Part shown: positions 26,181 through 32,858 of the stretch, in pieces
Layout: every line of letters begins with the position of its first letter
Numbering within the stretch: the stretch's first letter is position 1
Assembly (NCBI RefSeq): GCF_001546455.1
Contig: NZ_KQ956813.1
Coordinates: 1-64,000, forward strand
DNA from: Gardnerella vaginalis
GTDB taxonomy: Bacteria; Actinomycetota; Actinomycetes; Actinomycetales; Bifidobacteriaceae
DNA: 64,000 nt
Direction: 5' to 3'
Position numbers and translations under genes: made by a program
The notes under the pieces: model-generated
The model's database searches: none
What the model was told of the DNA's origin: nothing
The model's input: only the letters and a program-made list of their open reading frames with translations

Positions 26181-27407
26181 ATGACGAACGCATTTTCTGA
26201 TTCTTCCAATCAAGTTTTTTCTCGTTGCGCAATTGCTCAATCGTTAGCAGGCAAAAGCGTGGTTACTTTAGATGATATTTCCACGGCACAGATACGAATG
26301 CTTTTAGATAAAGCGCGATACATTGATTCGCACAGAAAAGAAGTGGCCCACACTTGCGATGGCAGAGTGTTGGCCACTCTTTTTTATGAGCCGAGTACGC
26401 GCACGCGATTAAGCTTTGAAACAGCAATGCTTCGCTTAGGCGGCAAGGTGATTGGTTTTGCAGGCGCTCAGCTTTCTAGCGCAAGCAAGGGAGAAACAGT
26501 TAGCGACACGTTAAGAGTGGTGTCAAACTATGTAGACGTTGTAGCAATGCGTCACCCTAAGGAAGGCGCCGCTTTTGTAGCAACGCAAGCTGTGAGCACG
26601 CCAGTAATTAATGCTGGAGACGGCGGCCACATGCATCCTACACAAACCCTTGCAGATTTGGCAACTATTCTTGCGCGATTTGGCAGGCTTAACAATTTAA
26701 CAGTTGGGCTTTGCGGAGACTTAACGTACGGCCGCACAGTTCACTCGCTTATTGAAACTTTGTGCCGTTTTGGAAACGTTCATTTTGTGCTGATTAGTCC
26801 AGACGAGCTTAAAACTCCGCAATATGTTATTGATCGCATAAATGCAACCGAATCGTGCTCTTACGAGGAAACTCGCGACTTAATGGAAGTGATTGGCAGC
26901 TTGGACGTGCTTTACATGACTCGCGTGCAAGAAGAGCGTTTTACAGACAGAGATCAATATTTGCGACTTAGAGATACTTACATTTTGACGGAAGAAAAAT
27001 TGCAGAAAGCAAAGCCTAATACGGCTGTTCTTCACCCACTTCCTAGAATTAATGAGATTGCGGTTGACGTTGACGCGGATCCTCGTGCGGCATACTTTGA
27101 GCAGGTTAAAAATGGTATGCTTATGCGAATGGCGTTAGAAAGCTCGGTTCTTGGAGATGAGCTTTTGGGCTATGAGCCAACAGATTTTGTGAACGTTCCT
27201 AAAGACGAATCGCAAGCTTACGATGCCAGTGGAATTTCGCTGGCTAATCCTCGTGTTCATAAAGAAGATAAGAATGCGCCTAAAGATCTTAAATGCCCTA
27301 ATATTCGTTGCATAACAAATAGCGAATTAACATTAGTCAAAAAGTTCTATAAGGATGATTCTGGCTCAAATGTGTATCGCTGCTTGTATTGTGACGAAGC
27401 GGCATAA
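26181..27407 (+). CDS. pyrB: Aspartate carbamoyltransferase catalytic chain fused to the PyrI zinc domain
   Basis: 408 residues instead of about 310. The catalytic part (about 20-330) is complete: FYEPSTRTRLSFETAM (carbamoyl phosphate site), MHPTQTLADLATI, MTRVQEERF and HPLPRINEIAVDVDADPRA. It condenses carbamoyl phosphate and aspartate. After a linker (about 330-370) comes KCPNIRCI and YRCLYCDEAA, i.e. Cys372, Cys377, Cys401 and Cys404. This matches in type and spacing (5, 24, 3) the zinc site of the E. coli regulatory chain PyrI (Cys109, 114, 138, 141), the part that contacts the catalytic chain. The nucleotide-binding domain of PyrI is absent and no separate pyrI lies in the operon. The start is ATG after the hairpin leader. 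First gene of pyrB-pyrC-pyrF-pyrK-pyrD-pyrE. Confidence 0.94.
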   Translation: MTNAFSDSSNQVFSRCAIAQSLAGKSVVTLDDISTAQIRMLLDKARYIDSHRKEVAHTCDGRVLATLFYEPSTRTRLSFETAMLRLGGKVIGFAGAQLSSASKGETVSDTLRVVSNYVDVVAMRHPKEGAAFVATQAVSTPVINAGDGGHMHPTQTLADLATILARFGRLNNLTVGLCGDLTYGRTVHSLIETLCRFGNVHFVLISPDELKTPQYVIDRINATESCSYEETRDLMEVIGSLDVLYMTRVQEERFTDRDQYLRLRDTYILTEEKLQKAKPNTAVLHPLPRINEIAVDVDADPRAAYFEQVKNGMLMRMALESSVLGDELLGYEPTDFVNVPKDESQAYDASGISLANPRVHKEDKNAPKDLKCPNIRCITNSELTLVKKFYKDDSGSNVYRCLYCDEAA

Positions 27408-27425
27408 GCTGATTAGAATTTGGCA

Positions 27426-27460
27426 TAAAATAATCTAAAATAATTTAAAATAACTTAAAA
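27426..27460 (+). repeat. 10-bp tandem array between pyrB and pyrC
   Basis: Three and a half units of TAAAATAAYY (27426-27435, 27436-27445, 27446-27455, then TAAAA). It begins about 18 bp after the pyrB stop. It lies upstream of the pyrC Shine-Dalgarno (TAGGAG). Confidence 0.8.
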
Positions 27461-27482
27461 CCTTGAGCGAACTAGGAGTAAC

Positions 27483-28895
27483 ATGAATAACTCTCGAACC
27501 TTAACTTTGCAAAATATTGCAGTTTGGGATACTAGCGAGCGCATCGATTTAATCGTAGATGGTGTGCGTCAAGATGCTTTAATAGAGCCAAATGCGCGGA
27601 TTGATGGCGAAATTGATGCAAGCGATTGGATTGTTGCTCCTGGTTTTGCCGATCCACACGTGCATTTTAGGGATCCTGGGCAAACAGATAAGGAGACGAT
27701 GACAACTGGCGGCAATGCGGCTGCTGCAGGTGGCTACACGCAGGTTTTGATTATGCCAAATACGATTCCTGCAGTTGACGGCGAGCCTTGGAATGATGCT
27801 CCTTTTGATGTAGAAAATGTGATTGATTACTTGCAAAGATACGGTTGTATCTACGGCGTAAAACTGCCAGTTCGCTACGATTTAAGCGTTTGCGCATCTG
27901 TTGGCAGAAGTGGACTTGAGCCTAGCAATGTTAATCTGTGGAAAAAGTATGTTCCTGGAGTCGAAGATAGTCAAAAAACGTCTCCAATGAAGAAGCATCC
28001 TGTAACTGCTATTAGCGACGATGGTGCTGCGGTTCCAGAGCCGATTTTGCAAGACGTTCTAAAAATCGCAAAGCAAACGGGCTTGCCTTTTGTTGAACAT
28101 TGCGAGCATCATGATTCTGGTTCTGTAAACGAAGGGCCAGTGGCTAAAATTTTAGGCGTTGGCGGAATTCCTGCTTCTACGGAACTTGCGATTGTTAAGC
28201 GAGATATTGATGCTGCAAGAGTTAGCGGCGTTCATGTTCACTTCCAGCATGTGAGTACTGCGGCTGCGTTTGAGGCAATTCGCAAAGCAAAGAAGGAAGG
28301 TTTGCCCATTACTTGCGAAACAGCTCCGCACTATGTTGCTCTTTGTGATGAAGATGTTTTAAAGTATGGCGCTAATGCAAAGATGAATCCTCCGCTTAGA
28401 TCTAAAGCAGATAGGCAGGCGACTCTTGCTGCAATCGCAGATGGAACTATAGACATGATTGCAACGGATCATGCTCCGCACACAGCTGCAGATAAGGCTG
28501 GCGATTTTGCGAGCGCACCTAATGGCATTATTGGCCTAGAATGTGCTTATGCGGTTTGTAGAAAAGTTCTTGTGGATGCAGGTTATACAGACGATAAGCA
28601 TTTAATTGAACTCATGTCTGTTAATCCTAGACAATTAATGAGTAGGCGTTCTACAGATATTTCGGCTTTGCTAAATGTGTCTTCAAAATGCGCGCTTCGT
28701 CGCACGTTGCGATTAAGCAACACGGAACACCCAGAAAACGTTGACTTAGTGCTGATTAACATGAGTGAAAAGTGGAGTGTAGATTCGAACTTGTTCCATT
28801 CGAAAGCTAGAAATACGCCATTTGACGGCTGGCAATTAAAGGGCAGGCCAGTGGCAACTATTATTGGATCGCAAATTGCGTTTTCTAGAATGTAG
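27483..28895 (+). CDS. pyrC: Dihydroorotase
   Basis: A 470-residue type I dihydroorotase of the amidohydrolase superfamily; it closes carbamoyl-aspartate to dihydroorotate. The metal motif ADPHVHFRDPGQTDKE is at about 57-72. VEHCEHH, HVHFQHVST and ATDHAPHTAADK supply the remaining His/Asp ligands, and GIIGLECAYAV follows. It starts at ATG after CTAGGAGTAAC. About 40 residues longer than many homologues because of an insert near 155-175 (PGVEDSQKTSPMKKHP). Second gene of the pyr operon. Confidence 0.95.
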   Translation: MNNSRTLTLQNIAVWDTSERIDLIVDGVRQDALIEPNARIDGEIDASDWIVAPGFADPHVHFRDPGQTDKETMTTGGNAAAAGGYTQVLIMPNTIPAVDGEPWNDAPFDVENVIDYLQRYGCIYGVKLPVRYDLSVCASVGRSGLEPSNVNLWKKYVPGVEDSQKTSPMKKHPVTAISDDGAAVPEPILQDVLKIAKQTGLPFVEHCEHHDSGSVNEGPVAKILGVGGIPASTELAIVKRDIDAARVSGVHVHFQHVSTAAAFEAIRKAKKEGLPITCETAPHYVALCDEDVLKYGANAKMNPPLRSKADRQATLAAIADGTIDMIATDHAPHTAADKAGDFASAPNGIIGLECAYAVCRKVLVDAGYTDDKHLIELMSVNPRQLMSRRSTDISALLNVSSKCALRRTLRLSNTEHPENVDLVLINMSEKWSVDSNLFHSKARNTPFDGWQLKGRPVATIIGSQIAFSRM

Positions 28896-28958
28896 TTGCG
28901 CATTTAATCAAGCATATTCGTAAGTTGTAGTTGTAAAAATATAGAAAATGGGAGCAAA

Positions 28959-29993
28959 ATGGACGAGTTAGTAGAAGCGATTGCAGCCAAGCAAAATCCT
29001 ACGGTTGTTGGCTTAGACCCAAAGCTTGGTATTTTGCCTGCACAAATTTTAAGCGGCTTAGCGGATGAAGTTTTGCAAGAGGTGGAAAGTGAAGAGGCTT
29101 TGCCAACTTTGCTTGCTGCCGCCTATTTTGAGTTTAATCGTGCAATTATTGATGCGATTTGCGATATTGTTCCAGCTGTTAAGCCACAAATTGCAATGTA
29201 CGAGGCGCTTGGCCCTGCTGGAATCGACACATACACAATGACTTGCGATTACGCTAAATCCAAAGGTTTAATCGTTATTGGAGATGCAAAGCGTGGAGAT
29301 ATTGGCTCTACTGCAGGCCAATACGCGGCACATTTGCGAGGTTTTGCTAATCTTGACTCGTATTTTAAAGATGATTCTTATAATTTTGACGAGTCTTTGG
29401 TTAATCTTCTTAAAACTGCTAGCGCCAAGGATTTTTGGCATGAGGATTCGCTTACCGTAAATCCATATATGGGTTCGGATGGCGTTGAGCCTTTTATAAA
29501 CGAAGCAATTGCGCGCAATAAAAGCATTTTTGTGCTTTTGCGCACATCTAATCCTTCTAGCAAAGAGTTGCAAGAGCTTGTTGTGGAAGACAATAGGCCA
29601 CTTTACGAGCATGTTGCTGAGTTGATTGAAAACTGGGGTGCTTCAAACGTTGGAAATCACGGATATTCTAGAGTTGGGGCAGTGGTCGGAGCAACGCATC
29701 CGCAAGAAGGCCAGCATTTGCGCGAAATTATGCCACATACTTTCTTTTTGGTCCCAGGCTACGGAGCGCAAGGCGGAACAGCTCAAGATGTTGCTGGAAT
29801 GTTTGATAAAGATGGAAGTGGTGCTATAGTAAACTCTTCTCGCGGGATTATTGGCTCTTGGAAGAATTGTGAATCGTATAAAAAGCATGAATCTTCGATT
29901 TCTTTAGATGACATTCTAGATATTGTTGCAGATTCTTCTGCTCGCGCGGCTATTAATATGCGAGATGATTTACGTCAGGCGGTTTATAGGTGA
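28959..29993 (+). CDS. pyrF: Orotidine 5'-phosphate decarboxylase, catalytically intact copy
   Basis: A 344-residue type 2 OMP decarboxylase that converts OMP to UMP. The catalytic D-x-K-x-x-D motif is intact in IGDAKRGDIGSTA (D109, K111, D114). GLDPKLG, VKPQIAMYEALGPAG, VNPYMGSDGVEPF and FLVPGYGAQGGTAQDV match the family. It is somewhat longer than typical (about 280-310). The start is ATG after GGGAGCAAA. It lies between pyrC and pyrK. A second, degenerate homologue is encoded at 42606-43505. The stop codon begins an imperfect 20-bp duplication. Confidence 0.95.
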   Translation: MDELVEAIAAKQNPTVVGLDPKLGILPAQILSGLADEVLQEVESEEALPTLLAAAYFEFNRAIIDAICDIVPAVKPQIAMYEALGPAGIDTYTMTCDYAKSKGLIVIGDAKRGDIGSTAGQYAAHLRGFANLDSYFKDDSYNFDESLVNLLKTASAKDFWHEDSLTVNPYMGSDGVEPFINEAIARNKSIFVLLRTSNPSSKELQELVVEDNRPLYEHVAELIENWGASNVGNHGYSRVGAVVGATHPQEGQHLREIMPHTFFLVPGYGAQGGTAQDVAGMFDKDGSGAIVNSSRGIIGSWKNCESYKKHESSISLDDILDIVADSSARAAINMRDDLRQAVYR

Positions 29994-30031
29994 ATATAGC
30001 TAAATAAATGTGAATATAATCTATAAATAAT
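29990..30031 (+). repeat. Imperfect 20-22 bp tandem duplication at the pyrF stop
   Basis: GTGAATATAGCTAAATAAAT (29990-30009) is followed by a diverged copy starting GTGAATATAATCTATAAATA (30010-30031). The first copy contains the pyrF stop TGA at 29991-29993. Confidence 0.75.
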
Positions 30032-30113
30032 AACAAGTTACAAATTACAAGCGAAAATACATAAATAAAGCTAAACAAATAAAGTTACACACTAAACAAG
30101 ATAGGGCAAATAC

Positions 30114-30998
30114 ATGAGAGATGGCATGTTTATTCAAACTCAAAAATCTTCCAGAAGCGTTACAACTACGCTGAGTGAAAGCTCTTTTGACTATTCGAAT
30201 GAGGAGTCCAGCAAGCCCAAATATAGCCGTCTTTTAGGAAGGCGCCCAATAGAAGTGCTTGATAATCAAAAGCTTGACGAAGGTGTGTACCGCTTAGTTT
30301 TACGCGATGATGCTATTGCTAAAACGGCAACTCCTGCGCAATTTGTTAACTTGTATTCCCCAGATTCTACAACTATGCTTCCTCGGCCATTTGGCGTTGC
30401 AAGCGTTGATGGAGATACATTTACTCTTATTTTTGCTGTGATTGGTAAGGGCACTGCCGAGTTTGCGCAGCTTAAAGCAGGAGATACTGTAGACGCTTTA
30501 GGACCATTAGGATTGGGCTTTGATATTTCTAAGCCGGCTCACTATGTTCTTGTAAGCGGAGGATTAGGTGTTCCTCCTTTGATTTGCGCGGCGCAGGCTA
30601 TTTCAAAGAATAAGAATTGCAAGGTTACGGCAGTTCTTGGATACAGAGATAATCATTTTGCTGACTCATTTATGAAGGAATACGTTGATAACGTTTATAG
30701 CATTAGCAATACGCAAGGTACGGTTATTACTTTGCTTAATGAGCTAGAGCAAGAAAATCATTTTGATTTTAATGGCGATTTGCCTACTGTTATTCTTTCT
30801 TGCGGGCCAATGCCAATGATGAAAGCTGTAGCTCATTGGGCACATGAGCGTAATGTTAAATGTCAGCTAAGCTTAGAAGCCAGAATGGGTTGCGGATATG
30901 GCACTTGTGTTGCTTGTGTTGTAGACACATTAGAAGGAAGACTTAAGGTTTGCAACGAAGGCCCAGTATTTGACTCACAGAGATTGGGATGGGAATAA
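30114..30998 (+). CDS. pyrK: Dihydroorotate dehydrogenase electron-transfer subunit
   Basis: A 294-residue PyrK. It carries FAD and a [2Fe-2S] cluster and passes electrons from PyrD's FMN to NAD+. The FAD motif is LPRPFGVAS, the NAD-binding core YVLVSGGLGVPPLICAAQ, and the cluster motif C-x4-C-x2-C-x11-C sits in ARMGCGYGTCVACVVD and KVCNEGPVF. Its presence shows that PyrD here is the class 1B, NAD-dependent type. The N terminus is about 40 residues longer than usual and the Shine-Dalgarno is modest (AGGGC), so a later start is possible. It is followed by pyrD 10 bp downstream. Confidence 0.94.
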   Translation: MRDGMFIQTQKSSRSVTTTLSESSFDYSNEESSKPKYSRLLGRRPIEVLDNQKLDEGVYRLVLRDDAIAKTATPAQFVNLYSPDSTTMLPRPFGVASVDGDTFTLIFAVIGKGTAEFAQLKAGDTVDALGPLGLGFDISKPAHYVLVSGGLGVPPLICAAQAISKNKNCKVTAVLGYRDNHFADSFMKEYVDNVYSISNTQGTVITLLNELEQENHFDFNGDLPTVILSCGPMPMMKAVAHWAHERNVKCQLSLEARMGCGYGTCVACVVDTLEGRLKVCNEGPVFDSQRLGWE

Positions 30999-31008
30999 AG
31001 GAAAGAAT

Positions 31009-31992
31009 ATGAGCAACGAAACAAATAACGCTTTAGAAAACGCGAAAAATAATGCGCAAAATCTTGGATTTGACACAAGCCACGTTTGGAAGCATTCAAC
31101 TAAAGTTGCAGGCGTTGAGTGGAAAAATATGGTTGGAACAGCGTCTGGAACGTTCCAGCTTGCAGCTTGCGCGCACTTTTACGATGTAAGCCAGCTTGGA
31201 GCAATTTGCACTAAGGGAGTTTCTCCAGTTCCATGGCAAGGAAATCCTGCTCCGCGCACTGCGGAATCGCCTTCTGGAATGGTAAATGCTGTTGGCTTGC
31301 AAAATCCTGGAGTTGACCACTATTTAGTAGACGAGCTTCCAAAGTTAAAAAAGCTGGGAGCGCTTGTGATTACTAACGTTGCAGGCCACAGTGACGATGA
31401 TTATGCTCAAGTTGTTGAAAAGCTTGCGGATTCCTCGGCAGACATGCTGGAGATTAATGTTAGCTGCCCGAATGTAACTCATGGTGGCATGAGTGTGGGA
31501 ACAGACCCTGTGGCTCTTCATCGCTTAATTAAGCGACTTCGCGCAATGACAAACAAGCCAATGATTGTAAAAATGACGCCAAATGTTACAGATATTGTAT
31601 CGATTTGCAAGGCTGCTGTTGACGCTGGAGCGGATGCTTTAAGTATGATTAATACGCTGGTTGGTTTGCGTATTGATATTAAAACGGGCGAGCCGATTAT
31701 TGCAAACCGAACGGGCGGTGTTTCTGGCCCTGCAATCTTCCCAATTGGGCTTGGATTTGTTTGGCGAGTTCGTCAAGCTATGCCAGATATTCCAATCATT
31801 GGTATTGGAGGCATTGATTCTGGAGAGAAAGCTTTGGAATACTTGTATGCTGGCGCTAATGCTGTAGAAGTAGGGGCTGCGGCTCTTGTGGATCCTACTG
31901 CTCCAATTCGCATTGCGCGCGAGTTGGATGATTTGCTTGATTCTAGGCCAAAGCTTGCGTCTTTGCTTAAAGAAGGCAAAACTTGGCGCTAA
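31009..31992 (+). CDS. pyrD: Dihydroorotate dehydrogenase, catalytic subunit (class 1B)
   Basis: A 327-residue FMN enzyme that oxidises dihydroorotate to orotate, paired with PyrK. Motifs are VGTASGTF, TKGVSPVPWQGNPAPR, NAVGLQNPGVDHY, EINVSCPNVTHGG (active-site Cys region), VKMTPNVTDI, ANRTGGVSGPAIFPIGL and IIGIGGIDSG. The chosen ATG 31009 follows AAAGGAAAGAAT; an in-frame TTG at 30970 overlaps pyrK and has no site. A 14-bp perfect duplication covers its last codons and stop. Confidence 0.95.
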   Translation: MSNETNNALENAKNNAQNLGFDTSHVWKHSTKVAGVEWKNMVGTASGTFQLAACAHFYDVSQLGAICTKGVSPVPWQGNPAPRTAESPSGMVNAVGLQNPGVDHYLVDELPKLKKLGALVITNVAGHSDDDYAQVVEKLADSSADMLEINVSCPNVTHGGMSVGTDPVALHRLIKRLRAMTNKPMIVKMTPNVTDIVSICKAAVDAGADALSMINTLVGLRIDIKTGEPIIANRTGGVSGPAIFPIGLGFVWRVRQAMPDIPIIGIGGIDSGEKALEYLYAGANAVEVGAAALVDPTAPIRIARELDDLLDSRPKLASLLKEGKTWR

Positions 31993-32008
31993 TAACTTGG
32001 CGCTAATA
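31981..32008 (+). repeat. Perfect 14-bp tandem duplication across the pyrD stop
   Basis: ACTTGGCGCTAATA occurs at 31981-31994 and again at 31995-32008. The first copy encodes the last three residues (Thr-Trp-Arg) and contains the stop TAA (31990-31992). The copies are identical. Confidence 0.95.
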
Positions 32009-32070
32009 AGTAAAAATAAGTAAATAGGATTTGCTAATAAGGTTTTACTAAATTTAATAAGGAGAATATT

Positions 32071-32763
32071 ATGGCACAATTACACGAGGATTTTACAAAG
32101 TTTTTGCTTGATTCAGGCGCACTTAAATTTGGTGATTTTACGCTTAAGTCTGGTCGCCAATCGCCTTACTTTATTAACGCTGGAGCTTTTGATGACGGCA
32201 GTAAAATCGCTTCTCTTGGCGATTATTACGCTCAAAGAATTGTTGCTGCAATCAAAGATGGTGTTCTTTCTAGCAATATCGATACGGTTTTTGGTCCTGC
32301 ATATAAAGGCATTCCTTTGGCTGTTTCTACGTCTATTGCTTTAACTAATAATTACAATATGCCAGTTGGTTTTACTTTTGACAGAAAAGAAAGAAAAGAC
32401 CATGGCGATGGCGGAATGATGGTTGGAAAGCCGCTAAAAGACGGTATGAAAGTGCTGCTAGTTGACGACGTTATGACTGCTGGAACCGCAGTTCGAGAAG
32501 TCTTGCCAAAGCTTAAAGCAGAAGCAGATGTGGAAGTTGTTGGCTTGATTTTGGCAGTGGATAGAATGGAGCGCACTAAAGATAGTGAGCTTTCTGCAGT
32601 AAAAGCAGTAGAGCAAGAGTTTGGATTCCCAGTGCTTCCAATTGCAAACGTTCGTGAGATTTTTGATGCTGCTAAGAGCATTAGTAATGCAAACGGCGAA
32701 GCTGTAATGAATCAGCAGTTGGCAGATCGCGCTGCTAAATATCTTCTTCAATATGGCGCTTAA
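32071..32763 (+). CDS. pyrE: Orotate phosphoribosyltransferase
   Basis: A 230-residue type I phosphoribosyltransferase that makes OMP from orotate and [18 protein letters not shown] is at the N terminus, [13 protein letters not shown] and [17 protein letters not shown] follow, and the PRPP loop is [17 protein letters not shown]. The start ATG follows AAGGAGAATATT. It is the last gene of the operon, which ends in a long inverted-repeat terminator. A 13-bp duplication spans its stop codon. Confidence 0.96.
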   Translation: MAQLHEDFTKFLLDSGALKFGDFTLKSGRQSPYFINAGAFDDGSKIASLGDYYAQRIVAAIKDGVLSSNIDTVFGPAYKGIPLAVSTSIALTNNYNMPVGFTFDRKERKDHGDGGMMVGKPLKDGMKVLLVDDVMTAGTAVREVLPKLKAEADVEVVGLILAVDRMERTKDSELSAVKAVEQEFGFPVLPIANVREIFDAAKSISNANGEAVMNQQLADRAAKYLLQYGA

Positions 32764-32777
32764 GTATGGCGCTTAAT
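32752..32777 (+). repeat. 13-bp tandem duplication across the pyrE stop
   Basis: TATGGCGCTTAAG (32752-32764) is followed by TATGGCGCTTAAT (32765-32777), 12 of 13 identical. The first copy holds the final Tyr-Gly-Ala codons and the stop TAA at 32761-32763. Confidence 0.92.
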
Positions 32778-32790
32778 AAAAAATCTTAAA

Positions 32791-32845
32791 ATTTTCCGCA
32801 AAATGTTGCAAAACACGGTGTGTAGTACAACATTTTGCGGAAAAT
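32791..32845. terminator. Bidirectional terminator between pyrE and the surface-protein gene
   Basis: A perfect 18-bp inverted repeat (32791-32808 with 32828-32845), with a 19-nt loop, begins ATTTTCCGC and ends GCGGAAAAT. T-rich flanks on both strands allow it to stop the pyr operon and the convergent gene at 32859-35417. Confidence 0.88.
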
Positions 32846-32858
32846 TATTGCAAATGTT

